A stretch of 64,000 nucleotides of DNA from Henckelia pumila (Eukaryota > Streptophyta > Magnoliopsida > Lamiales > Gesneriaceae): contig NC_133121.1 in NCBI RefSeq assembly GCF_033568475.1, forward strand, positions 8,618,001 to 8,682,000. Reading direction: 5' to 3'. Position 1 is the stretch's first letter. Every line of letters starts with the position of its first letter. Of the stretch, positions 36,464 through 49,485 are shown one piece after another. Both the position numbers and the translations under genes were made by a program. The notes below the pieces were generated by a model, which saw only the letters and a list, made by a program, of their open reading frames with translations, did not search any database and was not told the origin of the DNA.

Positions 36464-36481
36464 TTCCCATAGACGACGCCA
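36464..36481 (-). other. primer binding site of the Tat element
   Basis: The minus strand reads tggcgtcgtctatgggaa, 2 nt inside the 5' LTR. It is close to the tggcgccgtctgtgggaa primer site known from many plant Ty3/gypsy elements. Confidence 0.75.
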
Positions 36482-36483
36482 AT

Positions 36484-37085
36484 TGATGATGTTGGAATTT
36501 TATTTCGGGTTCGGTCTGGTAGAATGGATCCTCCAAATCTCCAATGTAGCAGGTCGGGTCGGGTACACCAAGTTCTGCACAAGCAACAGCTAGGTCAAGG
36601 GTCGCCGAAAGTGTTTTCGGCGTGACCCTTCCGATGCCTAAGTCAGTGTCTTGAAGGCAGATGGTATGATTAATGCGAAAATTGAGAGATATGAGTGCGT
36701 GAAAGTAAAAGTGAGTAATGAATAATGAATACCATAACAGTACCTGTATTTATAGGAAAAATAGAGTAAGTTACCTAGTCGAATTATAACATGTCATGGA
36801 GTAGGACTCTTCACTCATTGGTCCACCCTTGAGTTTATCCCTATCTCATTCATATCTTGTGCCATGGTCAAGCTTATCTCCAATGTATTCAAGTTCCACT
36901 TGACCTATAAAACATACCAAGCCCTATTAGGCCCCAGCTCGAGTCAGCCCAGTAATAAGCAGCCCAGGTCTTGACATGCCCTAACAGGTAGAAAACTGGG
37001 CTGGACCTGATATATAATAATAATCCCAAAATTGGGCCAACCCATAATGAACGGGTTCGGGTCAAAATAATTTCTCGGGGCATCA
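36484..37085 (-). repeat. 5' LTR of the Tat element
   Basis: Same length as the other LTR. On the minus strand it carries a TATA box, ctataaatac, at 36755-36746, about 330 bp into the LTR; this is the likely element promoter. Confidence 0.95.
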
Positions 37086-37090
37086 TACTC

Positions 37091-38563
37091 ATTTTCAATT
37101 TTGCAAGTAAAAATAGGATTAGTCGATATAAATTATGTAATCTTTCATTTATCAAAATAAATAAACACAGCTTTATATAATAATAAAAATATTTTCATTC
37201 ACCGGATATGTGAGAATCCCTATTTATATAGTACCTACAATCGCACTAAGTTTCCAAAAAAGTTCCCACAAATTCCAGGCAGGGGTCTGCGGTGCTCTGA
37301 ATCTGGCACGACATCGGTTTCAGAATTTCGTGTTGCATCGAGTAATATAACATAGATAACATTCGATTCCAATTTTTGTGTTGGATCGACACATCAAGGT
37401 TATTATTTCCTATAAACTATTTCTTAAAATTATAAATTAGGAAATATAATATATGTTTAATTATGTGTTTAATTTAAACAACACTATCAACCCAAGACAT
37501 CACAAATTAATATATTAGAATATGCTGTGATATTTAAGTTTATTTATAATGAAAGAGCATTACAATATTAAAATGATTAAAATTTAAAAGTAAAATAAAA
37601 ATCATGAAAGAACGTGAAATTTTGATAGAAAATTAATGCTCATAAGCTTGATTAAAATTCGGAGGGATGGAAATACTTGTATATAGTATACATATACACA
37701 CAAAATATTTTCAAAAATCGGTAACAAAAAAAAAAACATTTCCATTTAAAAATATAATTAAGTAATTTTTGCTCTTTTCTTTGGGCAGATAATTATTTTG
37801 AAAATTAAATTTGCCGAGTTCAGCTCTAAAAAAAAATCCATCTTTATCGAGAATATATAAATGATCTATAGTACTTCGTGTCATCGTGTGGTGTGTGTAT
37901 ATATAGTTGACATATATAACTCTCAATCTGATGATAACCGGAACTTGAAGAAAATATCAATCAATGAAAGGCCAAGAAGCAATAAGAGAAACAGGGCCCC
38001 CTTCAATTGTATATTAATGTCAAATTAAAAATCACTTTCCAAAGGAAGAAAACTCCCATATTTCTGCATGTGCAAGATTCTATACGTCTTCTTCCAATCC
38101 AAGCTGCAAAGAATTAATGATAAATCCAATGTATATTGATATATTTGATATGGGTCATTCATGTTCATTAAATACAAGAATGCTTTAAATAAATTTAGTT
38201 GTCTCTGATCTTCATATCTTTATTTTTGAGGTTGTCGGTTCGCACTAATTTCATCGGACCGACGAAGTGACAGTTAATTTTTACGAGCAATTATAAGAAA
38301 ATAATCGATTGGTTTTTAATATGTTACTTTTTGAATAATTTCGTATATTATATCCCATGCAAAGTGCTTGGGAAGTCGCAAGAGTTATTCTTCGATATCA
38401 ATTACAGGATTAAAATAATCAAATGCAAATTAAACCGCACTAAGTAATTTTTAATTTGTGAAGAGACTCACTCATTAAAAAAATTATTGACAAAATAATC
38501 CAAATCCTCGCCATTTGTGTCACAGGATAACTTATTTCACACTTGGCACCCCTCGGGTGTTGT
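37091..38563. other. intergenic sequence upstream of the membrane-protein gene
   Basis: No gene or clear repeat seen. The last few hundred bases are the presumed promoter. Confidence 0.55.
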
Positions 38564-38572
38564 CTATATATA
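38564..38572 (+). promoter_or_regulatory. TATA box of the membrane-protein gene
   Basis: ctatatata in an otherwise mixed-composition stretch, about 255 bp upstream of the ATG, with a C/T-rich leader following. Confidence 0.6.
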
Positions 38573-38821
38573 CATTTGAACGTTAGAGGTCTGAGTTTTA
38601 GCCAACTCCAAGCCTATTCCATTCTTGTCTCTTGCTATGTATTTGTCGAAAATTCACGAGCACTTTATCCCCCCCACTCAGACTTCGTGACCACTGCATT
38701 CAATCTCCTCTCCTCTCTGGAATTATCCCAAGCACAATCCCAGTTTTGCAAAGATAAAATTTCATTCTTGGGTTTTCGAGTGATTTGAGGTCAGACAGTT
38801 TCAGCTTGTTTTTGTACCGAG

Positions 38822-41800
38822 ATGGGTTCGAAATTTCATTCATTCTTGAATCTTAAATGTTGGGTTTTTCTTGCTTTGTGTTTGGGAGCTTGTTGTGGCG
38901 GAATATCTGAGCTTTCTGTGAAGTTATTGAAGGCCCCTTCTCCATTTTCGAACAGTAATTCCGTCACATTTGGTTTTCAAGTTCTTGTGAGCGATTCTGG
39001 TAGCGTCTGCTCCGATTGTTCCACGGTTTGCAAGGTAATCAATTTTAGCTTCAGTACCATTCTTTTACAAACTGACAGAAATGGACCAAGAAATATGATT
39101 TCCAGTTTTTGCATGTATTTCAAGTTAAAAAAACTTAATCTTTCCTTGCTACTCGAGGAGACATTAGGTGATATATTATAATCCTTGTTTCAGTAAACGA
39201 TTGGTTCAAGTTCTAGGATGGATTCCCGTGGAATCTTCTTTCGATTTGACAAGCTATCTTTGGCAAATGCAGCTGGATCATGGTACATTCTCGGCTTGTA
39301 ATGGTGGGGAGGAGTCTTATACAAGGCTGCAGGATGGGCTTCATTCATTTGAGGTGTGCACCAGCGGTTCTCCTCACGGAGTCGCCTGCGCAAGCTATAA
39401 CTGGACTGTTGGTTGAACACCACTCCTTTTCTTCTCAAAATTCATCTTTCGAAATTTAACATTTCAATACAAAATGTGTATAAATAAGAAAATACCAGCT
39501 TTTTATCCCATACTTGTATTTATTCCTAAGCAACTTAAATCGTATCAATTTTTTTTTTTTTTGGCTCAAAATAAATCATTCAAGTTGGATTCAGGTTTGA
39601 AAAGCTGTATCAAATCTCTGGAGAATACTGTCTCTCAGGCAGTTTGCTACTATTTTTGGCACGTATCACGTATGGACCTCGAAATGAGCATTGTGAATAG
39701 CATGTAGACCATTTTATCTCAAGGCCGAGAAAATATGAAGCGAATGGATACATTTTGAAGGAATACAACAATATTCATAGCCTGTAAGGACACAAGAAAA
39801 CTAGTTACAATGTATCTGTAATAGTCAAATATCTTCTTTGGTTGCATCAAATCCTAATAGAATCAATGATTTTTAAGTTTGCAAAACAAATCTTATTCAA
39901 TTTTGGTGTTGCACATTCTCTTGCATTGACCAAATCTTCTCGTATATCTTGTAGTCTCTCAACTTAGTAGAATATTTAGACTTCATAACTGACATTATTT
40001 TCGTGCCAAAAAGTACTATTAACTGAACTTTATTTAGGACTATAATGGTTCTCAACATCAACAGGATTTGCTGTAAATGTCCTCTGCAGATACACTTAAT
40101 CCTACGGCATATATTACCGCTGCATCATCCTTCACAAGTACTTCTCATGTTCCCATAAACATATCTTTCAGCGAGCCATGTGGTGGTGGAGGTGGTTTCA
40201 GATGTTCTTCTATAAGTGCCTGCAATGTGAGTAAATTATCTGCTAGAAATGTTGATCGAGATTTAGTTATCCACTTTTTTGTATTCAGATTTTTTTTTAA
40301 TGTTGGCAGCTTCTTGTGTATGGCCCTGGTCAGGTTGTGCCAAACACACTTAGGATTATACAGCCGAACCTGAAATATTCTATTACCGTTAGTCTAGCTA
40401 AAAGGGTTCGGTTTGGGCGTCTGATTTTAGTAATGGAAAAAGATTTCTGTACAGACTCTACTGGAAACAAATTTACAAGGACAGATAATTCAATTCTGTT
40501 CATACATGTTGGTGAGTAAATCTCGTGGAAAAGGCTGTAATTAGTACTTTCTCCTCAAAAATCAACGAAATTAATCGTTCATTGCTTCCATGTTTATATA
40601 AAAAGGTTGTGATTTTTTAACACTAGCTTATTCTGCTTTCCATTTTCTCGTATGTCTACATGGAGAAACATATGAATTTATGCACTGAAAAATATTGAGC
40701 ACAATTTAAAAACCACTGATATTTTACTGTGAAATTTTGAAGATACAAGAAGTGTGTATGTAAATATGAGGACTCATATACCGGAAAGACTGCTTCAGAT
40801 CGACGAAGGAACTAGAGCAGTGATGGCAACCAACAAGATTAAGAACTTAAAGGTGTATCTGTACTTTACAGAACCTGTGAAGAATTCGTCAGCTGAAATC
40901 TTGAACACCATCAACACTAGTCAAGGGTTACTTGTCCCCATTACTGGGAAAAACTTCGGAAAACGTAGATTTGGATATCAGGTTTATACTTAATGTTTTA
41001 TTTGATGGTATTTTCATCTATGACAGGGAAATAACTAATTTCTTATATTTTTGTTTGGTCACCAAGCAGCTGACAGATATACCAGAGATTGCCATTATCA
41101 CGGTGAGCTTGTATTCAAACTTTGTGATAAGCAGACAGGGAACCCCCATTGCTTCTGTATCTCCGATCACCTTCCTCTACGGTATTTTCTGTTTCTTTTG
41201 GAGAAAATCATGCGGATGAAGTAATAAGAAAATGGAATGGAGTGTCAGATCATTCCAAAGAAAGACATTTTCTTTCCAAGACATTTTTGAGGACTTCCTT
41301 AAAATATTCATATAAAATATAATGCAACCAAAGGAAGACATTGAAACGGTAACGAGATTTTCTTAAATTCTAATATATTCAGCTATTAACATGGGTACTT
41401 GATGAATCTGATAGCCAAAACACAACGATTAACTGCCTGTAGTTACAAGCTTTTGATCAATTGCTACAGAATTCAGAAAGAGGAACTAACTGCTTGTAAT
41501 TTGGTCTTAGATTCTCAAAGGCCTACTGTGAGGTTGAGCACAAGGTGTTCTGCTCGGACAAAGGAAAGGAGCGTTCCTATACTGATTGAGTTTACAAAGC
41601 CTGTATTTGACTTTAACTCTTCTCATATATCCATCTCTGGGGGGCATTTGCTAAGGTAAGCAAGTCTGTGAACAAATTTTTAGACATATCATTGATGATG
41701 GATTCTTTTGTAGGAAAAATGGGCATTTCATCATTGGGTTTTTTCTTGAATTAATACTTCAGCTTCAAGGAGATGAGTAGAAGCACCTACATTGCGCAGA

Positions 41801-44800
41801 TACAAGCAGATACTGACGTAATATCAATCACCATCCCTCAAAATGTAACGACTGATGTTTCAGGAAATAAAAATACAGCTTCTAATAAACTACAAGTGAG
41901 GCACTGTAAGTTTTTTAAAGTTTTTCACTTACAGAATATTCCTCCTATTCCTTAATGACAAATGCAGTATCTTATGAATAAATTTATTTATTTTATTTAT
42001 TTAAAACTCTTTCTTTTTGCAGATTCTGTACCTCTTGTGTCTTTGGTGGTTTCCACCTTTGTGAATATCACATTCGCAGTGACATGTTTAGTCGCTGTGT
42101 TTCTCACTGTTTCGACTTCCAGTCTGCTATCCATTGGGGCATTCTCTAGACCAAGTTCTTCCTTATCCACTTACCCCACTAGAAATATTTTTGTGAGCTC
42201 TCTTTTCTTTTCACATTTATGCATGATTCAATAAACATGTTGTATACACATCTTGTTCGGAGATTGTGGAGGACAAACGAAACTCAAATTCCTTTAATCA
42301 TGTGACAAGTTAAGTAACCACACATGGCTGCCTCCATGAGCCCACTGTAAATGAGCAAAAATTGCCTGTACTGTCCTATGTGGCCTAGAGATGGAAATAT
42401 TCTATCCTGTACAGGCGCTTATGTGCCACAAGAATCGAAATATGAAGTATGAATGTTTAAAATATTTGAGTTATCCAGATCACCAAATATACATTTAATT
42501 TTTGATACTACGACAATTACCCAATCCAACAACTATTTTTGTGACCAAAATGATTTTTGGCATTTGTGTCATTCATGGTCAATATTCGTAAGTGGCTCAT
42601 GTTGATCATGATCACATACCACATGACAATGTTCATTTACTTAGCATGAGCATCTTGTGTTTTTTTACTTTACACAGAGAATTGCTTACCACATTCAAGT
42701 ATTTGCACTATCCAGATGGTTGGCAGTTACATTGCCTGTTGAATATTATGAAATGTCAAGAGGTTTGCAATGGAGTATACCTTACTACAGTTTCCCATGG
42801 GAAAGGGGAAATGTTCAACCAGTCATGGTGGGGTCAAGTTCTCCCATGGATCGACATAGTTCTAGAATTCATGATTCGATAATCATCGAGAGTGTTCAAC
42901 CAGTAGCAGGAAATCCAGATTCAGCTGCAAAGGTTTATGGCTTGCCACTGACTCCTTTGGAGTACAGTGCATATTTTGAGGTTTGACATCATTGCTTTTA
43001 CTCGGACTATGTTTAAACCTCTGTATGTTGATTGTGGGTTTTTTTTGGTTTTTTTGGTTTTTTTGGGTGACAGAGCAAGGGTATCGTGCCAGGAGTTGAT
43101 TCCCTTTTAGATCCACAAAATGCAGATGGGTAAGTTTTCGATATTATTCTGACAGTCCTTTCTGAGTACGGTTACTTCCGCGAATATGGGCATTTTTGTT
43201 TAACCAATCAAAGTGTTTTTTGTAGGTGGAGGTATTTCAGTAGAAGCATGTTTTGGCTGGCAGTAATTGGCGGCAGCTTGATGCTGTTGCATGCCTTATT
43301 GCTTCTTGTTCTCAAATTTAAAAGTAAGGACGTGCCAAAATGGAGCTATGGAGCATCAGTTTTTCCAAGATTTGAAATTTTTCTTCTCGTGCTCTCTTTA
43401 CCAGGCTTTTCTGGATCCTCAGCAGCTATAGTTAAAGGTATTTCACATCAGTAATTTTTACTTTAGCCTTTGTTTGTGGTAACATGAGACTCCCTTATTC
43501 TTTAAAAAAAGAAAAAGAAGAAAGAAAAAACAAGATACTCTCTTATTATGGCTATTAGAAACGAAACAAGCTTTGATCTAATGATTTGATGAAGAATCTA
43601 CATCTTCTGATTTTACATTGCAAGGGGGAACGACGTCTGGAATAATTGTCGGTGTTCTGATATTGGGTTTAGTAGCTTTTCTGCTGTTATCTTTGCTCTT
43701 GTTCCTCTCCATTGGAATTATATCTGGAAAGCTACTTCAATACAAAGAAGTACAACAAGAGGACCGGAAATTTCACTGGTATCAAGAACTTATTCGGCTG
43801 GCATTAGGTCCAGGTAAAAGAGGCCAGTGGACATGGAAGAATCAACCCCATTCAATTTATCTTACCATTCTAGGACCTTTATTCGAGGATCTGAGTGGTC
43901 CTCCCAAGTACATGGTCTCACAGATTGAAGGAGGTGGTTCAAGCAAACAAGAGGATAGAATCATTGCCTCAGATGACGAAACAGAAGATGCAGAAGGATC
44001 CTTCATTCAGAAAGTTTTCGGAACACTGAGAATATACTATACACTGCTCGAATGTGTGAAGCGCGTGGTTCTTGGAATCATAGCTGGTGCATACTCAAAA
44101 GACTGGTGTTCAAGAACCCCCTCAATCACCCTACTCAGCGTAACATCGTTTCAGCTCTTTTTCATGATCCTCAAGAAGCCATTCATAAAGAAAAGGGTTC
44201 AATTTGTTGAGATTGTATCAGTGTCCAGTGAAGTTGTTATTTTCGCTCTCTGCTTGGTTCTCTCGGATCATGAATATTCACCCAAAGACGAGAAAAGATT
44301 CGGGATCTCAATGCTCTCGGTTTTCTTACTAGCTTTTGTAGTTCAAATGATCAACGAGTGGTATGCCCTATACAAACAGATAAAGCATCTCGATCCCATG
44401 ACTAACTCTTTTTTCCAAGGTTTAACTACGGCTTTGATCGGATTACTCATACTTTTATTCCCTGGTGGCTTCATTAAGAATTTTGACAGTCGATTCCCTA
44501 TATACAACCTTGGTGAAACGGGATATACGACGTCCTCAGGCGGCAGACATGGGAGCTCCGGCAGCGGGAACTCAAGCGATAAGTCAGTGATGAGGCGTAT
44601 AAGAGAATTGACACGGTCTAGCTTTAGTAGAGAAGGAAACAAGGCTACTCCAAACGACCCCTCAACTAGTAAGACTAGATTAAGTGAATTATGGAGAAGT
44701 AGCTCATCTGCTACGTCTACATCAGCAGATTTCAGGTCAAAATCAAAGGGATTGTTCAAAGAGTTGGAAGACATTTTTGCATCAGATAGAGGATCAGAGT

Positions 44801-44835
44801 GTGGCATCTCAGTTCAGAAAAACTTGAACTCCTGA
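38822..44835 (+). CDS. large multi-pass membrane protein, function unknown
   Basis: Thirteen exons: 38822-39034, 39273-39411, 40090-40226, 40310-40511, 40743-40981, 41070-41181, 41511-41655, 41763-41905, 42023-42192, 42678-42980, 43074-43129, 43226-43437 and 43625-44835, totalling 1093 residues. All phases agree and all introns are GT-AG. A signal peptide (residues 1-26) leads into a Cys-rich ectodomain of about 420 residues with Ig-like beta patterns ('SVTFGFQVLV', 'ILIEFTKPVFDF'). The first membrane segment is near 446-475. A loop follows, and then about eight hydrophobic segments between 625 and 960. The tail is Ser/Gly/Arg-rich and cytosolic by inference. Homologues of this layout occur across land plants without an assigned role (from memory). 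The ectodomain plus multi-span layout recalls fungal TRP-like (Flc) proteins; that is a weak analogy only. Confidence 0.85.
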
Positions 44836-45360
44836 AAATATCCGGTGGCTAAGCTGATAGTTGATCCTCTCGAGGTCGAACTTCATGGAAAACAAATGAT
44901 TTGGCAGCCATTTATGAATCAAATGCAAGGATTTCTAACTGTAATTACAAAGCTAGTTAATACAATGGACTGGTGGATAATTGTATTCTATTGCATTTTC
45001 AAATCGATTTTGCTTCTCCTTTGCATGCCCTTGTGCTAAATTCTAGTCCTGCATAGGGTCTGATCTGTATTTTGTGATTTGGGGTTCGCTGTCTGAAAAT
45101 CATTAAATTTCTCCACAATTATCTAATCACATTGGAGAAGTTTTATTTATCCGATTTATGCTTTTGCACATCTGACAATGTATTTAATGCCATAATGTAT
45201 GATAACTATATCATGCATATCATTTAAGTTCATTTGACGTCAAGATTTTTAAATTTTAGACTTATTATCGGGTTCAAACTTCCGTCAAATAAAAAATTAA
45301 ATTATCTTTTTTCGTGAGAGGTTTGCTAACAGCTTAGCTCGAACGTCCTTGTAGAGTAAT
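44836..45360. other. 3' flank of the membrane-protein gene
   Basis: 3' UTR followed by spacer. No further gene seen. Confidence 0.5.
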
Positions 45361-46216
45361 TATTTATATATGGGCTGTAGCCGGAGCTGGACACAACATG
45401 CCCAAGAATCAAGATATTGGTGAAAGAAAAAGACAGATTATATTATATGTAAAGAGAGAGCCCAAAAAACATGGCGGACGACATTTCTTCAACAAGACAA
45501 CAACGATTAGTCCTCTACTTCCACTACCTACGAAATGGAATCGTTGTTTTCTTTGACCAAAACAACTGCTACTCTTCCATCATCCAACTTTCATTATTAT
45601 CACCATCCATCATTGTTGGCATTATTGTTCTCATTGGCATTCTCTTCTCTCGGTTCCTTTATTATTGTTTTCACCATCCATTTTGACCCTTTTTCTTTAA
45701 AATAAGGACGGAGAAATAAATCAAGAAAGTGGACAGCCCTTGTACTGGTCTGTTTTTGTTCTGGGTTAATCTCGGTGAGCTGTCTTGTTCCCTTTTCATG
45801 CTTTTGTGGTATTTATTTTTTTGTAATTATTGGGTATTGTTACTTTTATCGGCAGGATTTGCTTGGGACTTTGGAGTTTGACTTTAAGGACGGTGATTTT
45901 TATCTCTTTTTTCATGTATGCTGTCTTTTTGGGATTTTTGAAACCAAGTGGACTCAATGATCGGAGGGATTATGTTGGATCTTGATAGAACTAGTTCTGT
46001 GAAAGTTTATCGTTTATCCACTGTGCATATTGCTTGCTTTCTGTATTTCGTGAAATCAATAACTCATAAATTTAAGTGTTCTTTCTCAATGAGAGATCGA
46101 GTTTCTAATGTTTTAAGCTTTTGCTTGCTCAAAATCCCTTATCTGAACCATCAAGATTGGTTTTTTTTTTTCGTTAATTGGTTATTGAGTTTGATACATA
46201 ATCGTGTGATTTGCAG
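45361..46216 (+). other. promoter and 5' leader of the RING gene, with leader intron
   Basis: A TATA-like tatttatatatg lies at 45361-45372. A leader exon probably ends at 45774 (ctcg|gtgagc), and a leader intron runs to ttgcag at 46216. Inferred from splice consensus only. Confidence 0.5.
45471..45686 (+). CDS. possible uORF or small membrane peptide (71 aa)
   Basis: It begins MADDISSTRQQR. It has one strongly hydrophobic segment (about residues 42-64) and ends in FHHPF. It lies in the inferred leader of the RING gene. I recognise no family. It may be an upstream ORF that reduces translation of the E3 ligase, an independent small gene, or chance. Confidence 0.3.
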   Translation: MADDISSTRQQRLVLYFHYLRNGIVVFFDQNNCYSSIIQLSLLSPSIIVGIIVLIGILFSRFLYYCFHHPF

Positions 46217-46220
46217 GAAG

Positions 46221-48674
46221 ATGTTAGGAGGAGGTCGGCCTAATGAAAATACGATGATCCCCTGTTTCACAGAGGAAAATCGTGTCCCAAATGATATAAA
46301 CACATTACCTCACCTCCAATTATTTGGTCACGGTGAGCTTACTTATCAGTTGTCTAAGAAACTATGTTCATTTTAAAGTATTTTCCCCAAATGCTCCATT
46401 CTTGAATGGGTAATGAACTAATGATGCTGCTCGCATTACTAACGCTCAACTCTCATCTTATCTCCATGTCATTTATATAGTCTGTGATTACTGTTTAAGA
46501 CAACTTTTAATTTTTCTGCATAGCATGGCATGAAAAGTTTTAGGTATCATTCTGAATTTGTCTGCATTATAAGTCTGAAAAAGAACAGGGAGGAGAGGAT
46601 CGATCTCAGGAGGAAGAACCTTGTTTGGAGCAGTTTCTTGCTTTATGACTACATGTTCATGCCTGTTACGAGGCTATAACCACAACGCACCCCACCTAAT
46701 GGACCAAACAACTTGCGCTAGCCACACAACACATGATTTTAGGCTTGTAGCTTAGTAAAGCATATGTTGGTTCACTTTCCTTGAGCTTTAACCTCTGGAG
46801 AAAATGGTTTCAATATGGTGTCAGAGTCAGGAGGTCAAAACTCGAAGGTTTAAAACATATGGTGTTAAATAAAATTCAACTTTGGTGTGTCATTACACCT
46901 TGAATATTAGTGTCTAGCCACATTCCCTGATACTGCATCTAATTTCTAACAATGACAAAAGGTCGTCGGAACCCCCATCCCTGCAAATTGTGGTGTAGGC
47001 TGTGCTCTAGCATGATTCACCCAGTTTGGTTCCCCTTAATTTTCATAATTTTGGCAAGTAGTCACAACCTTTATTAGTTTTGTTGCAATTCTTTGCCAAA
47101 GTACTGAAAATGTGCAATGGAAACTAGATTCGAGTAGGAAATTGATTTTTGATTACTCGATAGTCCATCTTGATCTCAGTTGGGCTGGAGGTGAGGTTTA
47201 CTTATTCGCAAGTGATCTCAAGTGCTTCGATTGCACATATGATAAACTGACTGATCTGTTACCTTTGAGGAGATGAGTACATAAATTAATTCAAAAGATG
47301 ATGTTTTTCTCTTTCCAAATGGCTTGTGGCTGGTAGCAAAATTGTTTTCCATTCCCATTTCCCCCCCTTTGATTCTGATCAGATTTTGTGGATTGTTTGT
47401 CATTAGTAGATTCCAAAGGGTGCTATTGTTATTTTCTGATCCAGCAATCGGCGTGTTGGTGCTTCCAATTTGTATTTCCAACCTTTTCTGGTGTCTAGGA
47501 TTAATATGTTGCATCAACTATCTTTTTCAGTGGTGGCATCTTTTCTAACTCAATAATCAAAATTTCTTTTTACAGCTCCAGCACAAGTCCATGCTGGCAC
47601 TGGCTCCACAAACTGTAGGAGCAATGAGCATGCACCCACGCGCAATGGCTTTAACAAAAGACTTAGAGAAGAAAATCCAGTATTTATGCAGCATAAGCTT
47701 CATATATCTTCGGCCAAGAATTATGGCCCAAATGAAGTCGGTCAAATGGGGAATCTACAAAATCTTAATCCTGTATCGACCGGGCTCAAGCTTTCTTGTG
47801 AGGAAGAAGAGCATAGTTCATCTGCTACTTATGCCAGTGAGCACATGAAAAATGTGGTTCCTGGCATCTTTTACCTTGATAGTACTCTTAGAATGGAAAT
47901 GGGTCTGCAGGCACAAGAATTTGATCGGTACGCCAAGCTTCAGGTATAGAAATAGCAATTCATGTCAAATCCCGCATGCAAACATTCTATTGATATTTCA
48001 ACATTTTAAAAAAATCGGTATCATTGTATTATGATGTATTTTTGTTAGGATGCTGTTGAGATTTAGTTATAAGAAACATTTCCTACCATATTTATTCGAA
48101 GATATTTGCATCTATGTACTGTCAACTGTGGACATTGTGTTGTTTATTCTAAGTTTGACTTCATGAGCAGGAAGAAACTGTTCTGAAGGGCATAAAAGAG
48201 TTGAATCAGAAGCACATGGTTTGTTTAATGAATGCACTGGAACAAGGAGTCAATCGGAAAATACACGAGAAGGAGCTCGAAATAGAGAATATTAACCGCA
48301 AGAACAAGGAGCTAGGTGATAAAATAAGGCAGGTCTCAATGGAAGCTCAGTCATGGCACTACCGAGCGCAGTACAATGAATCAGTAGTGAGTGTCTTGCA
48401 AAGCAATATTCAGCAACTCATGGCACAAGGAACTGCTGTAGCTCATGAAGGCACGGGTGAAAGCGAAGTAGACGATGCGGTATCAGGCACAGATCATTCT
48501 GAAACTTTTAAACTGAATGGTCGACTGATATGCAGATCGTGCAAGAACAAAGAAGTCTCGTTCCTGTTGTTGCCTTGCAGACATCTGTGTCTGTGTCCGA
48601 ATTGTGAAGGATTTATTGACGTTTGCCCCGTTTGTCGGTTAATGAAGACTGCAAGTGTTCATGTGCACATTTAA
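46221..48674 (+). CDS. BOI-related RING E3 ubiquitin ligase (S-RNase-binding-protein family)
   Basis: Three coding exons, 46221-46332, 47576-47943 and 48171-48674, give 327 residues, the family norm. The ATG is four bases after a leader-intron acceptor. A variable N-terminal half leads into a coiled coil (about 160-245, 'LNQKHMVCLMNALEQGVNRKI') and then the WRD-type segment. A C-terminal RING follows: Cys281, 284, 296, His298, Cys302, 305, 312, 315. This is the compact C3HC4 form of BOI/BRG proteins. Members transfer ubiquitin and in Arabidopsis limit cell death and act with DELLA proteins (family knowledge). Substrates here are unknown. The first intron (1243 bp) holds a degenerate 'tggtgtcagagtc' at 46818, possibly a retroelement trace. 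Confidence 0.9.
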
Positions 48675-49333
48675 TTCAAGAAACATTACAGAGAACTTGC
48701 ACTCATCATTCCATCTTGTTAATGATTTACAACTTCTTTTCATGAGCGAATATTTGTAAATATTATGAAATTTTTTTTTCTTTCAGCATTTCTTGTTTGT
48801 ACGAGCCTAAGTTTTTGGGAAGGTTTACCATTGCCGATGGTGTTGGCTTACTCATGTTTATAGCAATCTTTTGTCTTTTTTTCTTGGGCCCCGTTTATTT
48901 AGTCCTATTTTTATTTTTTTTCCACATGGAATAAAGAATTTTGTACAAACTTCTTATTTTATTTTTATTTAATATATTAAAAAAATAATTGCACAATTTT
49001 CAATATGCAGTTAATAATGATATATTAATAAAAAAATATAAAAAAATATTATTAAATATGATATATGCCTATATATTTGGGACAAATAAAAAAAACGTGG
49101 TCTATATATTAAAATGGAGAGAGTAATTTTTGTTGTACAATGTGAAAATAACGAGATTGCGAAAAACCCCTCGTAAAAAAATCAATTAACATATCGTGTT
49201 TTCAAATCATAAGAACACTTGTCCCATTTTTTTTTTTTTTTTTTTCCAAATATTGAGAACATACATCTTTGTCTACATATGTTTTTAGAGGTATGTGTGC
49301 CTAACCAATTGAACATACAGATAGTTAATATTT
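48675..49333. other. 3' flank of the RING gene
   Basis: 3' UTR and AT-rich spacer with a poly-T run at 49229-49247. No gene. Confidence 0.5.
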
Positions 49334-49485
49334 AGGAAAATGCTACATGTACACGGAGGGTTATACGTTGCACTTGAAATTATAAAATTATCCCTCTTAT
49401 TTATTTGAAAAAAAATCTTTTCAACATACATTAAAAATATTTATGTAATTTTAAGTGCAATGTGTAATCCAACATGTAGTGTTTT
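49334..49485. mobile_element. second copy of the intronic MITE family (partial)
   Basis: It opens aggaaaatgctacatgtaca and closes gtgcaatgtgtaatccaaca with inverted-repeat ends, like 9436-9608. The right end is poorly defined and no target duplication is clear. Confidence 0.6.

Larger units (their letters stand above)
26667..37085 (-). mobile_element. full-length Ty3/gypsy retrotransposon, Tat lineage
   Basis: A 10,419-bp element with 602-bp LTRs at both ends and TACTC duplicated at 26662-26666 and 37086-37090. Read on the minus strand the order is 5' LTR, primer site, gag, protease, RT, RNase H, a second (archaeal-type) RNase H, integrase, a repeat-rich spacer with an antisense gene, purine-rich tract, 3' LTR. 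The second RNase H and the antisense gene are hallmarks of the Tat lineage (Grande, Retand, RIRE2 relatives). I count about 15 differences between the LTRs (roughly 2.5%), which implies a fairly recent insertion. gag-pol is broken, so the copy is not autonomous. Confidence 0.95.

Noticed and set aside
39474-39707. 77-codon ORF between exons 2 and 3 of the membrane-protein gene
   Set aside because: It is intronic, T-rich and not needed by the reading phase.
45948-46376. 142-codon ORF overlapping the RING gene start
   Set aside because: Its 5' part lies in the leader intron. The supported start is 46221 after the acceptor at 46216.
46815-46990. Possible Copia-like primer site and retroelement in the RING gene intron
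   Set aside because: The motif tggtgtcagagtc is degenerate and no LTR or protein trace is visible.
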